From NCBI GenBank assembly GCA_018873225.1, contig JAEILZ010000005.1:124001-188000 (forward strand): a stretch of DNA of 64,000 nt, given 5' to 3'. The DNA is from [Phialemoniopsis] sp. UDSM-2020. Taxonomy: Eukaryota; Ascomycota; Sordariomycetes; Thyridiales; Thyridiaceae. Under the pieces are notes generated by a model that ran no database searches, was not told where the DNA came from, and was given only the letters and a program-made list of their open reading frames with translations. A program made the position numbers and the translations under genes. Of this stretch, positions 10,973-22,301 are shown in pieces (within the stretch, counting starts at the first letter, position 1; every line of letters starts with the position of its first letter).

Positions 10973-11603
10973 TTAGATCCTACAATGTGTATACGAGGAA
11001 CCGCGCTTGCTTCAGTCATCAAGACTCCTTAGAACGATACAAGTTCCAGATAGGATTAAGATCATATATATCGTTAAGTAACACAACACGTCGTTATGCT
11101 TAAAAAGATCATATTCCTTATAGGAAATACTGTCCATCGCACTAATTCTACTTTCTCGTCCATTATTCACACCATAGTGCTTCGCATAAGGTGGAGAGAA
11201 GGAATAGCATATTGAACCCCAGCCGGGAGGCTCTTGATTTGATTCCGAGTGGCGACGATTGGCTGCTGCTGGATGAGCAACTATATCCGGCCGCATCTTA
11301 GGGGAGCCGGAACGCCCAAAGATCCTCCGGAAAATAAACAAATCGACCAGCAGAGGCAACTTACGGACTCGGAAAATACAAAGACCCGCATAGCTACGGT
11401 CGTCACATATAGGATCGCAACAGATCAGATGAGCGTGAACAGTACCCACTGTGTCAAGTAGACCCAGTCGACAAACTCAGCCGAGGAGCATCGTACAAAA
11501 CTTGCAACTCGAGTATTGTTGACATATTCCATCTGTTTGTAGGCTTGGCTGCCAGCACCATCGCACATAACATCACCCTCTTCAATTACACCCAGGCAGT
11601 TAC
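10973..11603. other. Intergenic upstream of P450
   Basis: About 630 bases with an AT-rich first third. No coding region is supported. It should hold the SnoaL terminator and the P450 promoter. Confidence 0.5.
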
Positions 11604-13358
11604 ATGATGGCCGGTGCAAACTTGGTGCAGAGTCTCCCGTCGAGCTTCCTAGGACGACTTGCGGTTTTGGCCGTCTTGGTATGTTCAATCACTACCGAAG
11701 CTTAGAAAACTATCATACTAACATTAGGGGCTCTTTGCTTACTGTTGTAATTGCTTACCGAAAAGCCTCGCGAGACAAACGGCGCGATAGCCTGCCTCCC
11801 GGTCCCAAAGGCTATCCCATTATCGGAAATCTGCTGGCTTTAGCAGACGTCGACAAGATCCCCGACATTACGAGGCAATGGACAAAACAATATGGACCCG
11901 TCGTGTACACCAAGATGGGTGCGCAAGATTGGGTTTGGCTCAATACTCCCAAAGCCATCAAGGACCTTATCGACAAACGCGGTGGAAAGTACTCCTCTCG
12001 CCCAAGACTACCCATGGCGTTCGAGGCCCACTCCAACGAGAACCGCATCATCTTCATGCCCTACGGTGAGCGGTGGAGAAATCTCAGAAAGATTGCTCAT
12101 TCAGGCCTGAACGCCACCACGAGTGCAACATACAAGCCTGTTCAAGATTTTGAGTCAAAGCAGCTGCTGTTCGAGCTGTGTCAGGTCAAGGATGACAAGG
12201 CGTTTTACGATATCAACCGCCGTTATTCAGCTAGCGTCATCATGACCGTTGCGTACGGACATCGAGTCTCCGATTGGGATGACCCTTGGATCAAAGACGT
12301 CTACTCAGTACTCGATCGCTTCAACCGCGTGTCAGAACCTGGGCGATGGCTTGTTGACGTCTTCCCGTCACTCGCGTCTCTGCCCTCATGGATGGTGCAG
12401 GGATGGTGGGCTACAGGTCGTGCCTGTCACATGCTAGACAGCGAGATCTACCTCAACTACTATCGCACTCTCGTTAAGCAGATCAAGGAAGGCACCGCTC
12501 CAGACTGCTTCATCCGCGACTTCTACGAGAGTGGGCCGGAGAAGCTCGGCCTCGACGAGGAAGCCGCCGCCTACTCCGCCGGTTCTCTTGTCGAAGCAGG
12601 GAGTGAGTCGACATCGACTGTTCTGAATGCTTGGACCCTTGCGTGCCAGCTCTTCCCACGGGTAATCACAGAAGCCCAGGAGGAGATGGACCGGGTGATC
12701 GGTCGAGATAGGATGCCCACATTTGAAGACGAAGACAATCTGCCCTATATCCGGGCTATGGTCAAGGAGACCCTTCGCTGGTGGCCTATTACCAAGGCCG
12801 GCATGAATCACGCCACGGCTGAGGATGACTGGTACGAAGGCCACTTCATACCCAAGGGCAGTGTCATCATGTTGAATTGGTGGTGAGTCACTTTTCGTAC
12901 ATAAAATCGCTTTTCAAAGATACTAACAAGATGTTAGGGTGGCTAACCATTATCGCTGGGATAATGGGCTTGAATATGATCCGAAAAGGTTTCTGAACGA
13001 CCCCAACTCCACTGCCGAGTGCGTCAATCTCTCCGATCCAAATTTGAGAGATCACTTCGGCTATGGTTCTGGCCGTCGTATCTGCCCTGGTCTACACTTG
13101 GCACAAAACTCCCTCTTCATCACCATGGCACGTATCGTCTGGGCCTTCAACATTGAACGGGCTGTCGATGACGACGGCACGGAAATTGAGCCCAAGTTCG
13201 CAACGATGCCTGGGTTCCTCATGGTCCCAGAGCCGTTCCGTGCCCGATTCGTGCCTAGGAGCAAGAAGCACGTAGAACTCCTGGAGGCGGAGTGGGAAAC
13301 GGCGCAAGAGAAAGGCCTGGATTGGTCACGCAAGAAGACGATGCGCGCCAAAGAGTGA
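11604..13358 (+). CDS. Cytochrome P450 monooxygenase (start region frame-broken)
   Basis: The catalytic body is intact and is read from about 11729 through 12882, then 12938-13358 across a 55-base intron. It shows the proline hinge LPPGPKGYPIIGN, the I-helix AGSEST, the ExxR motif as KETLRWWP, and the heme loop FGYGSGRRICPG with its Cys ligand. A membrane-anchor exon is present at 11604-11678 (MMAGANLVQSLPSSFLGRLA), followed by a good GTATGT donor and an ACTAAC branch with ATTAG acceptor. Joining them leaves the body out of frame by one base, at a run of four G (11727-11730). With three G the join would read ...AVL then GSLLTVV, a normal anchor helix. An open start at 11681 (MFNHYRSLENYHTN) would give 540 aa but no typical anchor. 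The gene is therefore either correct with a one-base assembly error, or N-terminally damaged. Microsomal oxidation of the pathway intermediate is the likely role. Confidence 0.82.
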
Positions 13359-13440
13359 GATATATCATGTCATGGACAACAAGTAGAAATTGCAAAGTCG
13401 TGTTACGCTCCAAATTGGTTATGTTATTGAACCGCGTATC

Positions 13441-13916
13441 AGCTAGCCTTACAGTACACTCATAATATCACAATGTACGGCCCTCTTGTCACGGCTGCGC
13501 AATCAGCTGCTCGATGCAGAAATCGATTATGGGTCAGACTACGTGCGGACGGAAGCAGACCAGACCTATTTCCAGTTCAATGTCGACGCTGTCGCAAAGT
13601 AGATCGATTCAACACTCAGCTTTTTCACCTGGAGAAAGACGACTGAAGCCTATGCAGGAGTAGGAATGGCTCGCTGCTCCCTTACTTCTACAAGGGCTTG
13701 ATCGAGGTCAACCCGGAGCTCGTAGCCATCGTGACTGGCAGCGCCGACGCCAAAACGACGAGCTACGCCAGCGCCGTCACCCATGTGTGGTTTGAGACAG
13801 GGGCAATCCACCTCAAGCACCTGGAGCACAGTCTGTTTGTTGGCACTGTGCACTTTGCGGTCCTTGGCGGGGGCAAGTTTGCAGTAGAGTTCAAGGTCAG
13901 CAGGGTTGCCGGGTGA
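13441..13916 (+). pseudogene. 5'-truncated DUF3237-family gene
   Basis: Exons of about 13441-13598 and 13664-13916, joined over a 65-base intron (donor GTAGAT) in correct phase, read as a good C-terminal two thirds of a fungal DUF3237 protein. Pieces include AEIDYGSDYVRTEADQTYF, FQFNVDAVAKNGSLLPYFY, KGLIEVNPEL, GSADAKTTSYASAVTH, WFETGAIHLKHLEHSLFVG and a VEFKVSRV ending with a stop. The N-terminal 40-50 residues with the Gly-rich part of the family cannot be found: only about 80 bases separate the piece from the P450 stop, and no in-frame ATG precedes it. The family function is unknown; members occur in fungal metabolite clusters. It is probably a relic of the cluster, though an unusual remote start exon cannot be excluded. 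Confidence 0.6.
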
Positions 13917-14176
13917 TTCGGAGATGCAGCTGGTGGGTCGTGTGTTGCCGAAGGGAATGTCGGGGCCGCAAGTAGACTTACTAACTAGTGGGTGTAGACT
14001 ATGCGGAGTCGAGCAAGGATTCCCATCCAAGAGCTACCAACCAACCGGAGGACGCACACCATAGCCTCCGTACCAATCGGAAGACGAGGAGCTTTTAGGT
14101 TCCGGATCAACCCCCTGAAATTGTGCCTGTCCATACCCGCCGGGAATACTAGTGCTCTAGGGCCCGCCCATGTAGT

Positions 14177-14542
14177 ACGTCCGGCATCTTTGGCAGCCGC
14201 TTCCTCAAGATGACCAACGCGGGCATCTTCATCATTGTGTGGATGAGCGAGTTCGTCTTTGACTTTGTCGTGGAGAATCTGGCCATTCTCATCATCCAGG
14301 GGTACGGGCACGCCAAGACCCATGGGCCGCTGACACTGTGGCCTGGTAAGACCTGCCAGTTCCCAGTCTAGTAGCCCATCTCTGTGGCCACGCTGGGCAC
14401 CTTCTTTAGTGCTATGCCCCTCAAGGCCTATGACTTTGGCGTCTCACCCAATGAGCGAGGCTTTTGGAAATGGCACCCGGCTCTTAGTTATCACTCTGCA
14501 CAGCATGAAAATACACTGGTTTTAAAAACTTCTATCTTCTGA
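14177..14542 (+). pseudogene. Decayed AveC-spirocyclase-like membrane protein
   Basis: One frame reads as a membrane-protein fragment: SRFLKMTNAGIFIIVWMSEF, VFDFVVENLAILIIQGYGHA, GPLTLWPG, QFPV, then two tandem TAG stops at 14369-14374, then PISVATLGTFFSAM and a SPNERGFWKW-like end. Coding resumes in the same frame after the stops, and the stops stand where a Tyr-Glu-like pair would be expected, so they look like nonsense mutations rather than an intron. No start or upstream half is recognisable. The general pattern resembles fungal proteins annotated as AveC-family spirocyclases; this family assignment is from memory of the pattern and is uncertain. It lies just upstream of the 3' end of the FAH-family gene. 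Confidence 0.45.
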
Positions 14543-14553
14543 TACAGTAGCGG

Positions 14554-15458
14554 CTACTCGAAAACATACTTGTTCCTGATCTTGCCAACCCCCTCAATCT
14601 CGATCTCTACCTCGTCTCCATTCTTCAACCATCTCTTGGGTTCCATGAAAGCCGCCACCCCGCTGGGGGTGCCTGTCAAAATCACCGTGCCAGGGTCGAG
14701 CGTGACACCCCTGCTTAGGTGGACAATGAGCTCCCCGACACCAAACAGCAAATCGTCCGTGCCTGCACGCTGCCTCTCTTCCCCATTTACTCGCGTGACA
14801 AGTGCGAGCCCGCCGGGCCTGGCAGGATCCAACTTGGTAGCAGCCGTGATCACCGGCCCCAGGGGCGCAAATCCGTCAAAGCTCTTCGCATAGCCATGCT
14901 GGCCGCCACTCACCTCGGGCATCTGCCACTGCCGGCTTGACACGTCATTAGCAACCGCATAGCCCAGCACTGCGTCGAGAGCTTCGACGGGCGAGGCCGC
15001 GTTCTTGATCTCGCGGCCGATGATAACAGCGAGCTCACCCTCGTAGTCCATCGTCTTGGCGCAGTCTGGATGGATGTGCACCTCAGCGAAGGGCCCGTTG
15101 AGGGCACGCGGAGGCTTCGTGAAGACCGATGGGTGGGAGGGGGTGGGCCAGCCCGCCTCGGCGATGTGTGCCTTGTAGTTCAGCCCTATGCCGTAGATGA
15201 TGGGCGCGGCAGGTAAAGGGGCGAGGACCTGGAACGGGTTTAGTTGCTAGTTATAACAGGTGTGCTTCATGGTCCCCCTCAGTTCTTTACCTCGGCAATC
15301 TTGGCTTGCTGATTGGTGCTTTGAAGGTTCCATGGGACTACTCCTTCGTAGACAATGACACTTTGTCCGACGAAACTGTCTCCCTCGGGTGCTTCGCCGT
15401 AAAGTGTGTTCCCGTCCTCGTCCTTGAAGCGTACAAGCTTCTCAAAGACGGTCTTCAT
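14554..15458 (-). CDS. Fumarylacetoacetase (FAH) family hydrolase
   Basis: Two exons, 15458-15291 and 15228-14554, over a 62-base intron in phase 0 give 280 aa. The N-terminal exon (MKTVFEKLVRFKDEDGNTLY) is the usual small domain of fungal FAH-family proteins. The core carries APIIYGIGLNYKAHIAEAG, the metal-ligand region MDYEGELAVIIGRE, NDVSSRQWQ, KSFDGFAPLGP, and the closing LTGTPSGVA loop and KNGDEVEIEIEGVGKIRN. These are the marks of the Mg2+-dependent FAH fold used by fumarylpyruvate and acylpyruvate hydrolases, 5-carboxymethyl-2-hydroxymuconate isomerases and 2-oxopent-4-enoate hydratases. These families commonly act after ring cleavage of catechols, gentisate or homogentisate, which fits the VOC dioxygenase nearby. 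The exact reaction cannot be assigned. It is divergent from a Zn2Cys6 regulator. Confidence 0.9.
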
Positions 15459-16356
15459 GATGGCAGCACAGATCGTGACGGAACGGGAGGGTAGAGATTC
15501 GAGTTGGAGCACACGATTGCACGTGTACACCAACAAATCACTGATGTGAATAGATACATTTTCTCAAAGCATTGTGCTGGCCGAGCTTACTTGTTGAAGG
15601 TGGAAGTGATGATGTGGATGTACTCGGAGTGGAACGAACAGCTCCGAAACTCCCGGTCCGAATCCACCCAAGTGGTAGAGAAGGGTCCGAAAGAAGGGAA
15701 ATGCATTGTTCCGTCGCGTCACATATGATCCCATTTCAGGCTTCACTGGCCCAAGTAATGTTTGCTGTCAGTTTCGGTTCCCGGATCTCTCGGGTTGCGC
15801 GGTCTCATCTGTGATGAACCTTCAAGCCTGTCCTACGGGCATGAGCGTCTAACAATGACCGCATTCGAATTTACGGTTCTTAGCCTGGCCCGCCTCAAGC
15901 CAAAGACGCATATCTTAATTTGGCTTCATATTTTCCGTCCTGTCCGTCTGACTTCGATCACCGAAACTTCTTCGAACATGGCATTAATCCAAATACATGT
16001 CCCATTGATTCGATCACCAGTACATGCAAGTGCCATTCTCCTGGGTCCTGGGAGAGGGGACTAATTGTGAAGCCTAGTGCTGCGTCCATTTGCACTGTGT
16101 GATGTGATGTGCTCCGACGAGAGAGGCATAGTTACCCACTTTCCCCATTCCCCAGGTTTGAGTTTCTCATCCACCCCGCCTTTCGGTCCGTCTTCCTCCC
16201 TTTCCCTGCCACGGTGACGCCGGCCTGAATGTGCTGCATGCACAACGAGCGAAATCATCAGCCCGCGATTCGTCCGCGGTAGTTTCTTGATCCTCGTTTG
16301 CCTTCAGTCCCGACACCCTTGCACTGAAAGGACATTTAGCCGTAAATCCGCCCGCG
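15459..16356. promoter_or_regulatory. Divergent promoter with two CGGTCCG motifs
   Basis: About 900 bases shared by the FAH-family gene (minus) and the second regulator (plus). CGGTCCG occurs at 15654-15660 and 16184-16190; the same heptamer stands upstream of the second FAD monooxygenase at 22097-22103. It also occurs in coding DNA elsewhere in the window, so its meaning is uncertain. No gene is supported here. Confidence 0.35.
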
Positions 16357-19284
16357 ATGTCTTTCCCGCGTTCAAGAACAGCGACCGTGAAATGCCCTCT
16401 TGCATGTCATTACTGCAGGCTGAAAAAGGCAAAATGTATGTCATCCACACGCTTAGAGGTGATGACGGACGAGTGCTGACTATATTTCGTGTGGCTGTAG
16501 GCAGCGGCGAGAGGCCATGCGGAACTTGTGTCGTATGCTTTACCATCGATGTTTGACAGCATCTCGAGCACATTCCCTGACCAGAACAATAGGACCACAA
16601 CGAGCAATGTACCTACCCAGAGGCTCAGAAACAAAAAAGAAAGCGAAAAGAGAAGGATAGGGAGCTTGAGGACCGACTTGCTCGAATGGAGATGCTACTT
16701 CGCGCCGCTACTCAGAGTAATCCCATGGATGACTCGTCAACCCAACCAAGCAATCTTGCTCCATCGACATCGCAGACCAACGTCTCGAGGCCGGAGACTA
16801 TGGAACAGACCATCGCCGTCGCCCACCAACCGCCAAGTACAGACTCTGTCACAGTGGGCAACGTCGCCAGTCCACAGCACCAGCCCCAGATCCAGCCTCC
16901 ATCGCCATCCTCATTTTCAATCCCTCAAGGCACAACATTGTTGGCTGCATCACCGTCACAAGGAATCCGGACAGTGCTCGGGCAAGGAATGTCACCATAC
17001 AGACACATTCAGGACCTGTGCTCTCTTCCCACAGATGACGTCCACTCTGCGACAACTCAGGGACCTCCGATGGTGCCCGAAGCAGTGATGGGCCCTCCTC
17101 AACCCGATGCTCACCTATCGCCCCCCCACGAGCTAGTCACGCCCCCGAGCACAACGACGGAAGACGATATCGCGGTTATCTCCGACCGATGCGACAGCGT
17201 AAGTCCAGCCTGTAATTATGCAGCTGCTTTGGTCTGCTGATTGCTAATATCATGTCATGCTCTAGGACACTTTCGACCAGATAGGTGCGTCAGGCTCAAA
17301 AGAATACCACGTGAAGAAGCCTGTACTGATGGTCCACAGCGGATGCCTCATACCTTTCAATATGCTCCGACCCCGCAGCTGAGTGGGTGTCACGCCAGAT
17401 AGGCACTCCCGACTTCATCGCCAGCGCCCGCCGCCTGTCCGCCGACGTCGTCCGGGGAGAGAGGCTTGATCGTATCATCGGCGCCACACGAACGCCAGAA
17501 CCGGACATGAAGCTAGCTTTCCACTGGACAGAGGGTGAGTACCTGTCTTGACAGTGTAAGCCTTCGTCTGTGTTGACCTATGCCAGCATACTTCAATGAC
17601 TGCCTTGACTCAGTCTTTGGTGTCCTGAGTCGAAAGAAGTACATGGCCAGACTACGTCTGCACTTTGAAGGTGACCCGGCATCATGCGGTGACCAGGCCT
17701 GGTATGCTCTGCGGAACGTAGTGTATGCATCCGGGTGCCGCCTCACCTTGTCGGAGGATGCGAGCCCAGCCGCCTTCGCCGAGTCAAAATCGCAGTCTTG
17801 GCGATACTACGAGAACGCTCTCTCTGTCCACACCAACCTGATCTACACAAAGACCAGTCTTGACTCGGTCCGAGCTCTGTTGCTCATGGTATGTCGAGTT
17901 TGGAATCACCTATCTGTCACAGCCAATCACTGAAGTCGGATCAGGCATTCTACGCGGAAGCGCTCGGTAGTCCAGGTCTGGAGTTCATGATGCTGTCCAA
18001 TGCTACTCGACTCGCACAGGCCAAGGGTCTGCATTTGGGAACACCCGCCACTTGGAACCTGACGCCAGAAGATACAGCATCAAGGCATTGGCTTTGGTGG
18101 ACATTGTACTCCTATGATAAACACTTGACGTATCGGTGTGGTCGCCCATCCGTATGTGTTGCCGCTCATTGCAGTGTGAGTTGCTCAAAGCTGACAAATT
18201 CCTTAGGCAATCGATGATGACTACATCAGCTGTCCAATTCCAACGATGCCCGGAAGTAGCAATCACGCAGGAGACCTGTTTCGCGTAAAGACCGCCGAGC
18301 ATGCACAGATATCCTCCGCCATATCGAAACAATTGACTAGCGCACGAACAATACATGATTCACCGGAGAAGCTCATGGCAGCTGTACAAGAGCTTGAGAG
18401 TCGTCTGGATGCATGGTGGCAGTCATTGCCGCCTGTCTTCCAAGCGCGACCACCATCCAAGAGTGTGCCATCGCCTAGCGGACCGCAGCTCTTCCACATC
18501 ATGTTTCTGCAGTTCTCTTACCATGTTTCCATCATCGCCACTCACGGCGTCTTTTGCTATCCGTGGAACAGGCCCGGTATACACAGTAGCACTGATCCTG
18601 AGATACGGGCGCAGATTCAGAGAAGCACGGAGATGGTAGCAGAGGCGTCAAGGCAGATTATCTTGAGGACACAAAGACTCGAAATCACCGCTGCCCTTCC
18701 CCTTTGGTAAGACTCCTGCTTGGTCCTCTGAATTCTCATCGCCTTTGCTGATGCAGTCGTTGGTAGGCTCACTTTCTACTACCCACTCGTGGGGTTGATC
18801 AACTTGTTCATATCAGTGCTGAAGCGGCCCTTGAGCCCGACGGTACCGTCCGATTTGTCTCTCATGGACATTGTCATCGGTCATTTCGGATATTTGGAGT
18901 TTGTTTCGTCATCGGAAATGGTCTTCCCCTTCCCGCGAGAGATAACATCTTTCGCACGGAATCTAGTAAAGAAGGCACAAGAAGCTCCGGATGGTGCGAT
19001 GCCCGGCCCCGTGATGGACGGCAAGGACGTAGACATGAGCTTGAACCTTTCTGCTAGTCCCTTTTTCACTGACGTAAGAAGGAGTCACTTTTGAAGCTCA
19101 CAAAGAGAACGGATGGCTAACTAGTGTGTGACAGGCATCAAATATGACGTTCAATCTCGATAGCACCTTCGTCGGACTTGATGACTGGCGGACTTTTCTC
19201 CCGTCGTACTCGCAGGGGCCATCATTCATGATGAGCGGATCGGCGAGCGAGTGCGATCTGAATTTTCTGCCAGCTAACCCATGA
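16357..19284 (+). CDS. Zn2Cys6 transcription factor with fungal-specific domain
   Basis: Ten exons join in phase to 798 aa: 16357-16435, 16501-16532, 16593-17198, 17266-17284, 17340-17534, 17587-17888, 17945-18151, 18207-18706, 18767-19073, 19135-19284. The zinc cluster is split over the first three exons and reassembles exactly as CHYCRLKKAKCSGERPC then GTCVDHNEQC, followed by a basic KQKRKRKEKDRELEDRLARM linker and coiled coil. A long Ser/Pro/Gln-rich spacer precedes the regulatory domain (LSICSDPAAEWVSRQIG, WYALRNVVYASGCRL, ASRHWLWWTLYSYDKHL, AIDDDYISCP). Two exons are tiny (32 and 19 bases). It lies between the FAH gene and the two FAD monooxygenases and is a good candidate to control them. 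Promoter sharing with the FAH gene supports this but does not prove it. Confidence 0.9.
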
Positions 19285-19713
19285 TGAAGGACTTATTGGC
19301 TTGGTGGAGGAGATGGTGTGGTGAGGGTTTGCACGATGTAAATGTAGTTTAACAATATGGCGCACTATCAACCACCCACATATGGGCTCGGACTTGACAA
19401 CACTCTGCGACATGAAATATTGAACGGAGGACCAGAAATCATGCCATTAATTTCCAACACTCTGATTCCATGTTATAGACAGCAAATCTGATCATCGGAA
19501 GGCGGGAAGGCGGTTCCGGCGGGTTGTCTAGTTCCTGACACCACGGGATGCAGTGAGATCATCCGCGGCTTCTGTGACGCGGTCGACCACCCACGGTGTG
19601 GCCACCAATCTCGTTATTATATATCTCCCCAGCTCCGTATACGATACACATTATCGAAATGCCATCCATCTTGATCGTACCTTGACAGTCTTGCTCACAA
19701 CGGCCACACAAAC
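19285..19713. promoter_or_regulatory. Promoter region of first FAD monooxygenase
   Basis: About 430 bases. It holds CGGTTCCG at 19511-19518, the same octamer as at 8023-8030 upstream of the first SnoaL gene, and a TATA-like TATTATATATC at about 19615-19625, roughly 90 bases before the ATG. Confidence 0.4.
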
Positions 19714-21217
19714 ATGTCACTCGCCAACCTCAAAGTCATCGTCATTGGTGCCGGATATGGTGGGCTGTCCAGCGCCATCGAGCTCGGGCGCCGCGGCGCT
19801 AGCGTTAGAGTCTTTGAAGCGGCGCCTGATATGAGCAGGCAGGGTAGGACTGTAACAGACAATTCTATCAAGCTTGAACGTTGAAGCTGATCGTATATCT
19901 TCCGTACCTCGCAGGCGATGTCATACAAATCGGAGCGAACGCCACCCGGCTGATGAAGCCATGGGGCAAGGTGCTCGACGAGGTCAAGAAGATCTCATCG
20001 ATGCCGAAAATCATGAACATTATGGACCAAAGCGGCAAGACATGGCTGAATCAGGACTTGCACGCCGAGTTTGACGGTTATCCCAACGCATATGGCAAGC
20101 GCGGAGCCATCCAGCGTGCGATGTACGACCATGCCGTGTCACTTGGCGTCGACATCAGTTTCAACACACCCGTGAAGGACATCTTCGAGGCCGGAGATAA
20201 AGGAGGGGTTGTCCTCGATTCCGGCGAGAAGCACGAGGCCGACTTTGTCATCGCGGCGGATGGCGTCCGCGGCCAATCGCGAAAGCATGTCGTAGGCGTG
20301 GCAGATCGGCCGAAGAAGAGCGGCTTTGCTGTTTTCAGATCTTGGTTCTCCCTAGATAGTTTGCTTGATGATCCCCTGACGGCTCCCATCGCACAGGAGA
20401 AGGAATCTAAGTTCAAGGTTTGGATCGGAGACAATACGCACGCCATCCTTACGACAAACACGGCGATGCGGGGCGTGACTTGCTTTGTCACTCACAAGGT
20501 GAGTGCATAAAAACTTACAGTTTTGTGTGGAAAGCTCATCTCATCGCAATGCTATACTAGGACATCACAGATATCTCGGAAGACTGGAACAATCCCGGCG
20601 ATCCCGACGTCATGCTCTCCTATGTAGAAGGCTGGGATCCGGTCCTTCGGGCCATCATCAAGCACATCCCGCGCGACTGTCTCATTGACTACAAGCTACT
20701 CTGGAGAGACCCGGTACGGAAGTGGGTATCGGACAACGGCCGTGTCTGCCTTGTGGGAGACGCGTCGCATCCCCATCTCGCAACATCGGGTACGGGTGCC
20801 GCTCAGGCTCTCGAGGACGCAGCAACAATCGGAACACTGCTGAAGAAGATGGGCAGCGACCTCGACATCCCTCTCGCGCTCAGGGCGTTCGAGAAGTTGC
20901 GATACGAACGGACCAGCCTCACTCAACGCATGGGCTGGGAGACTCGTCACGTGTGGCACCAAACGGACTGGGAGGCTGTGTCCAAGAACCCGGACGCCAT
21001 CAAGCTTCCCCAGCCGGCTTGGCTCCTTGGTTCCGATGCGGCTGACTATGCAGCTGAGAACTTTGATGCTGTGATCTCTCACCTGAAGAATGGAACGCCG
21101 TTTAGCTCCAAGAATATTCCAGAGGGTCATGTTCATCAGGACTGGAACATGGAGACAATGCTCGAGTTTGAGGATAAGACAGCCAATGACTCTTTCTACC
21201 AAAGCAGAGGCGAGTAG
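19714..21217 (+). CDS. FAD-dependent monooxygenase (salicylate-hydroxylase type)
   Basis: Exons 19714-19843, 19915-20498 and 20561-21217 give 456 aa. The N-terminus has the dinucleotide-binding fold VIVIGAGYGGLSSAIELGRR with VRVFEAAP as its second strand. The DG motif is seen in DFVIAADGVRGQSRKHVVG, and the GD motif in RVCLVGDASHPHLATSGTG, with the following GAAQALEDA helix. This is the class A flavoprotein hydroxylase plan, of the size seen in salicylate, 6-hydroxynicotinate and related fungal hydroxylases. It uses NAD(P)H and O2 to hydroxylate, sometimes decarboxylating, an aromatic ring. The first intron sits after DMSRQ; the coding joins to GDVIQIGANATRL in phase. It could make the catechol used by the VOC dioxygenase. 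The substrate is unknown. Confidence 0.9.
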
Positions 21218-21660
21218 CAAGGTTATTCGATACCGCCTAGATACAAATATCATCTCATCAGTATCACAAGCATCCTGGCTACATGTGCAATGTCCAAATG
21301 CCAGGTCGCGGTACTATCAAATACTACCCTCTCAAGAATGGAGAATAGTTGCAATATTCATAACGTTACCAAAGCGTTCTTTCCGGTCCTCCGCACGCGT
21401 GGGTGGAGGCTAAGCGTTCCTGCCAGGGATGGTCAAGTCCGATACCATATCTGTGTTTTCGAGTACTGGGAACTGGGGATGTGTTTTGGAGCACGGGCAG
21501 CTACATGGAACCCGGGACAGATGCGCGCCCTCCGGCTCCAAAGGCGAAACGAAAGCGCTTCGGTGAGTCCTGGCTCGTCAAGGTGGCGTGCGTATGGCTT
21601 GGGTTAGTCACTCATCTAGACCAAAGCGCATGTATCCGGAGGTCATTCGTAGAGGCTGAT

Positions 21661-22062
21661 TTCCCGGGCAAGCATCACGGTGACCCCACTCTAAAACTGC
21701 TGGTACCCCCCGGCTCCGGCGAGTGCTTCGGAACCACACCGGAGCCCGCTACGACGTCCAAAGCCGTGCTGGAAGTGATTCACGAGGCGGCCGAATCGCC
21801 CAAGTACCCCGGCGGAAGTATTGTAGAGGTCCCGCCGTTAGGAGCGAAGAGCAACCCTGCGTGGCATATCGACCCTCCAGGCATCGTAGATGGGAGGATG
21901 ACTGAAGGCACAGACGCCCCGCCCAAGATGGTCCAGAAGGCCCTCGGTCCGATTCTGATTGTCACAGCAAAAAAGAAAACTGCTTCATCGGAGTCGAAGG
22001 TGTCAGTGCCAACAATAATGTTTTGTAATCTGCAAGTAACAAAACAAGTGTCAGTAGATTGA
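21661..22062 (+). pseudogene. C-terminal remnant resembling a short-chain dehydrogenase
   Basis: An open frame ends with CFGTTPEPATTSKAVLEVIH and SPKYPGGSIVEVPPLG, which read like the last helix and strand of a fungal short-chain dehydrogenase, followed by a charged tail. The Rossmann nucleotide site, the Tyr-x3-Lys catalytic pair and a start exon are not found in the 440 bases back to the first FAD monooxygenase. I treat it as a relic, with low certainty about the family. The region from 21218 to 22301 holds nothing else recognisable, apart from a 13-base alternating CG run at 22133-22145 and CGGTCCG at 22097-22103 before the next gene. Confidence 0.35.
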
Positions 22063-22301
22063 TTGTCATTGCTCTTGAGTGTCCATGCATAGATTCCGGT
22101 CCGATTGGTCAAGAGTTTGCAAAGAGGGGCTCCGCGCGCGCGCGCCGGCCGAACCTGGATGTAACTGTTCCGAGGTGACGACTCTCAGGTCGGAGACTGG
22201 AATCTGATAAATGGCAAGCTTGCGCGGCTGGGATGCCCCTTTTATTCTGAGCGAGAAAGCATTGCCACGCGCCTTCGACTATTCTCCCGATCGCTTCGGC
22301 C

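Noticed and set aside
14343..14374. Intron covering the TAG TAG stops of the AveC-like relic
   Set aside because: The only donor-acceptor pair is about 26 bases long, too short for a fungal intron, and coding similarity continues through it.
22133..22145. Alternating CG run as a Z-DNA or repeat element
   Set aside because: Only 13 bases, single copy, no associated structure.
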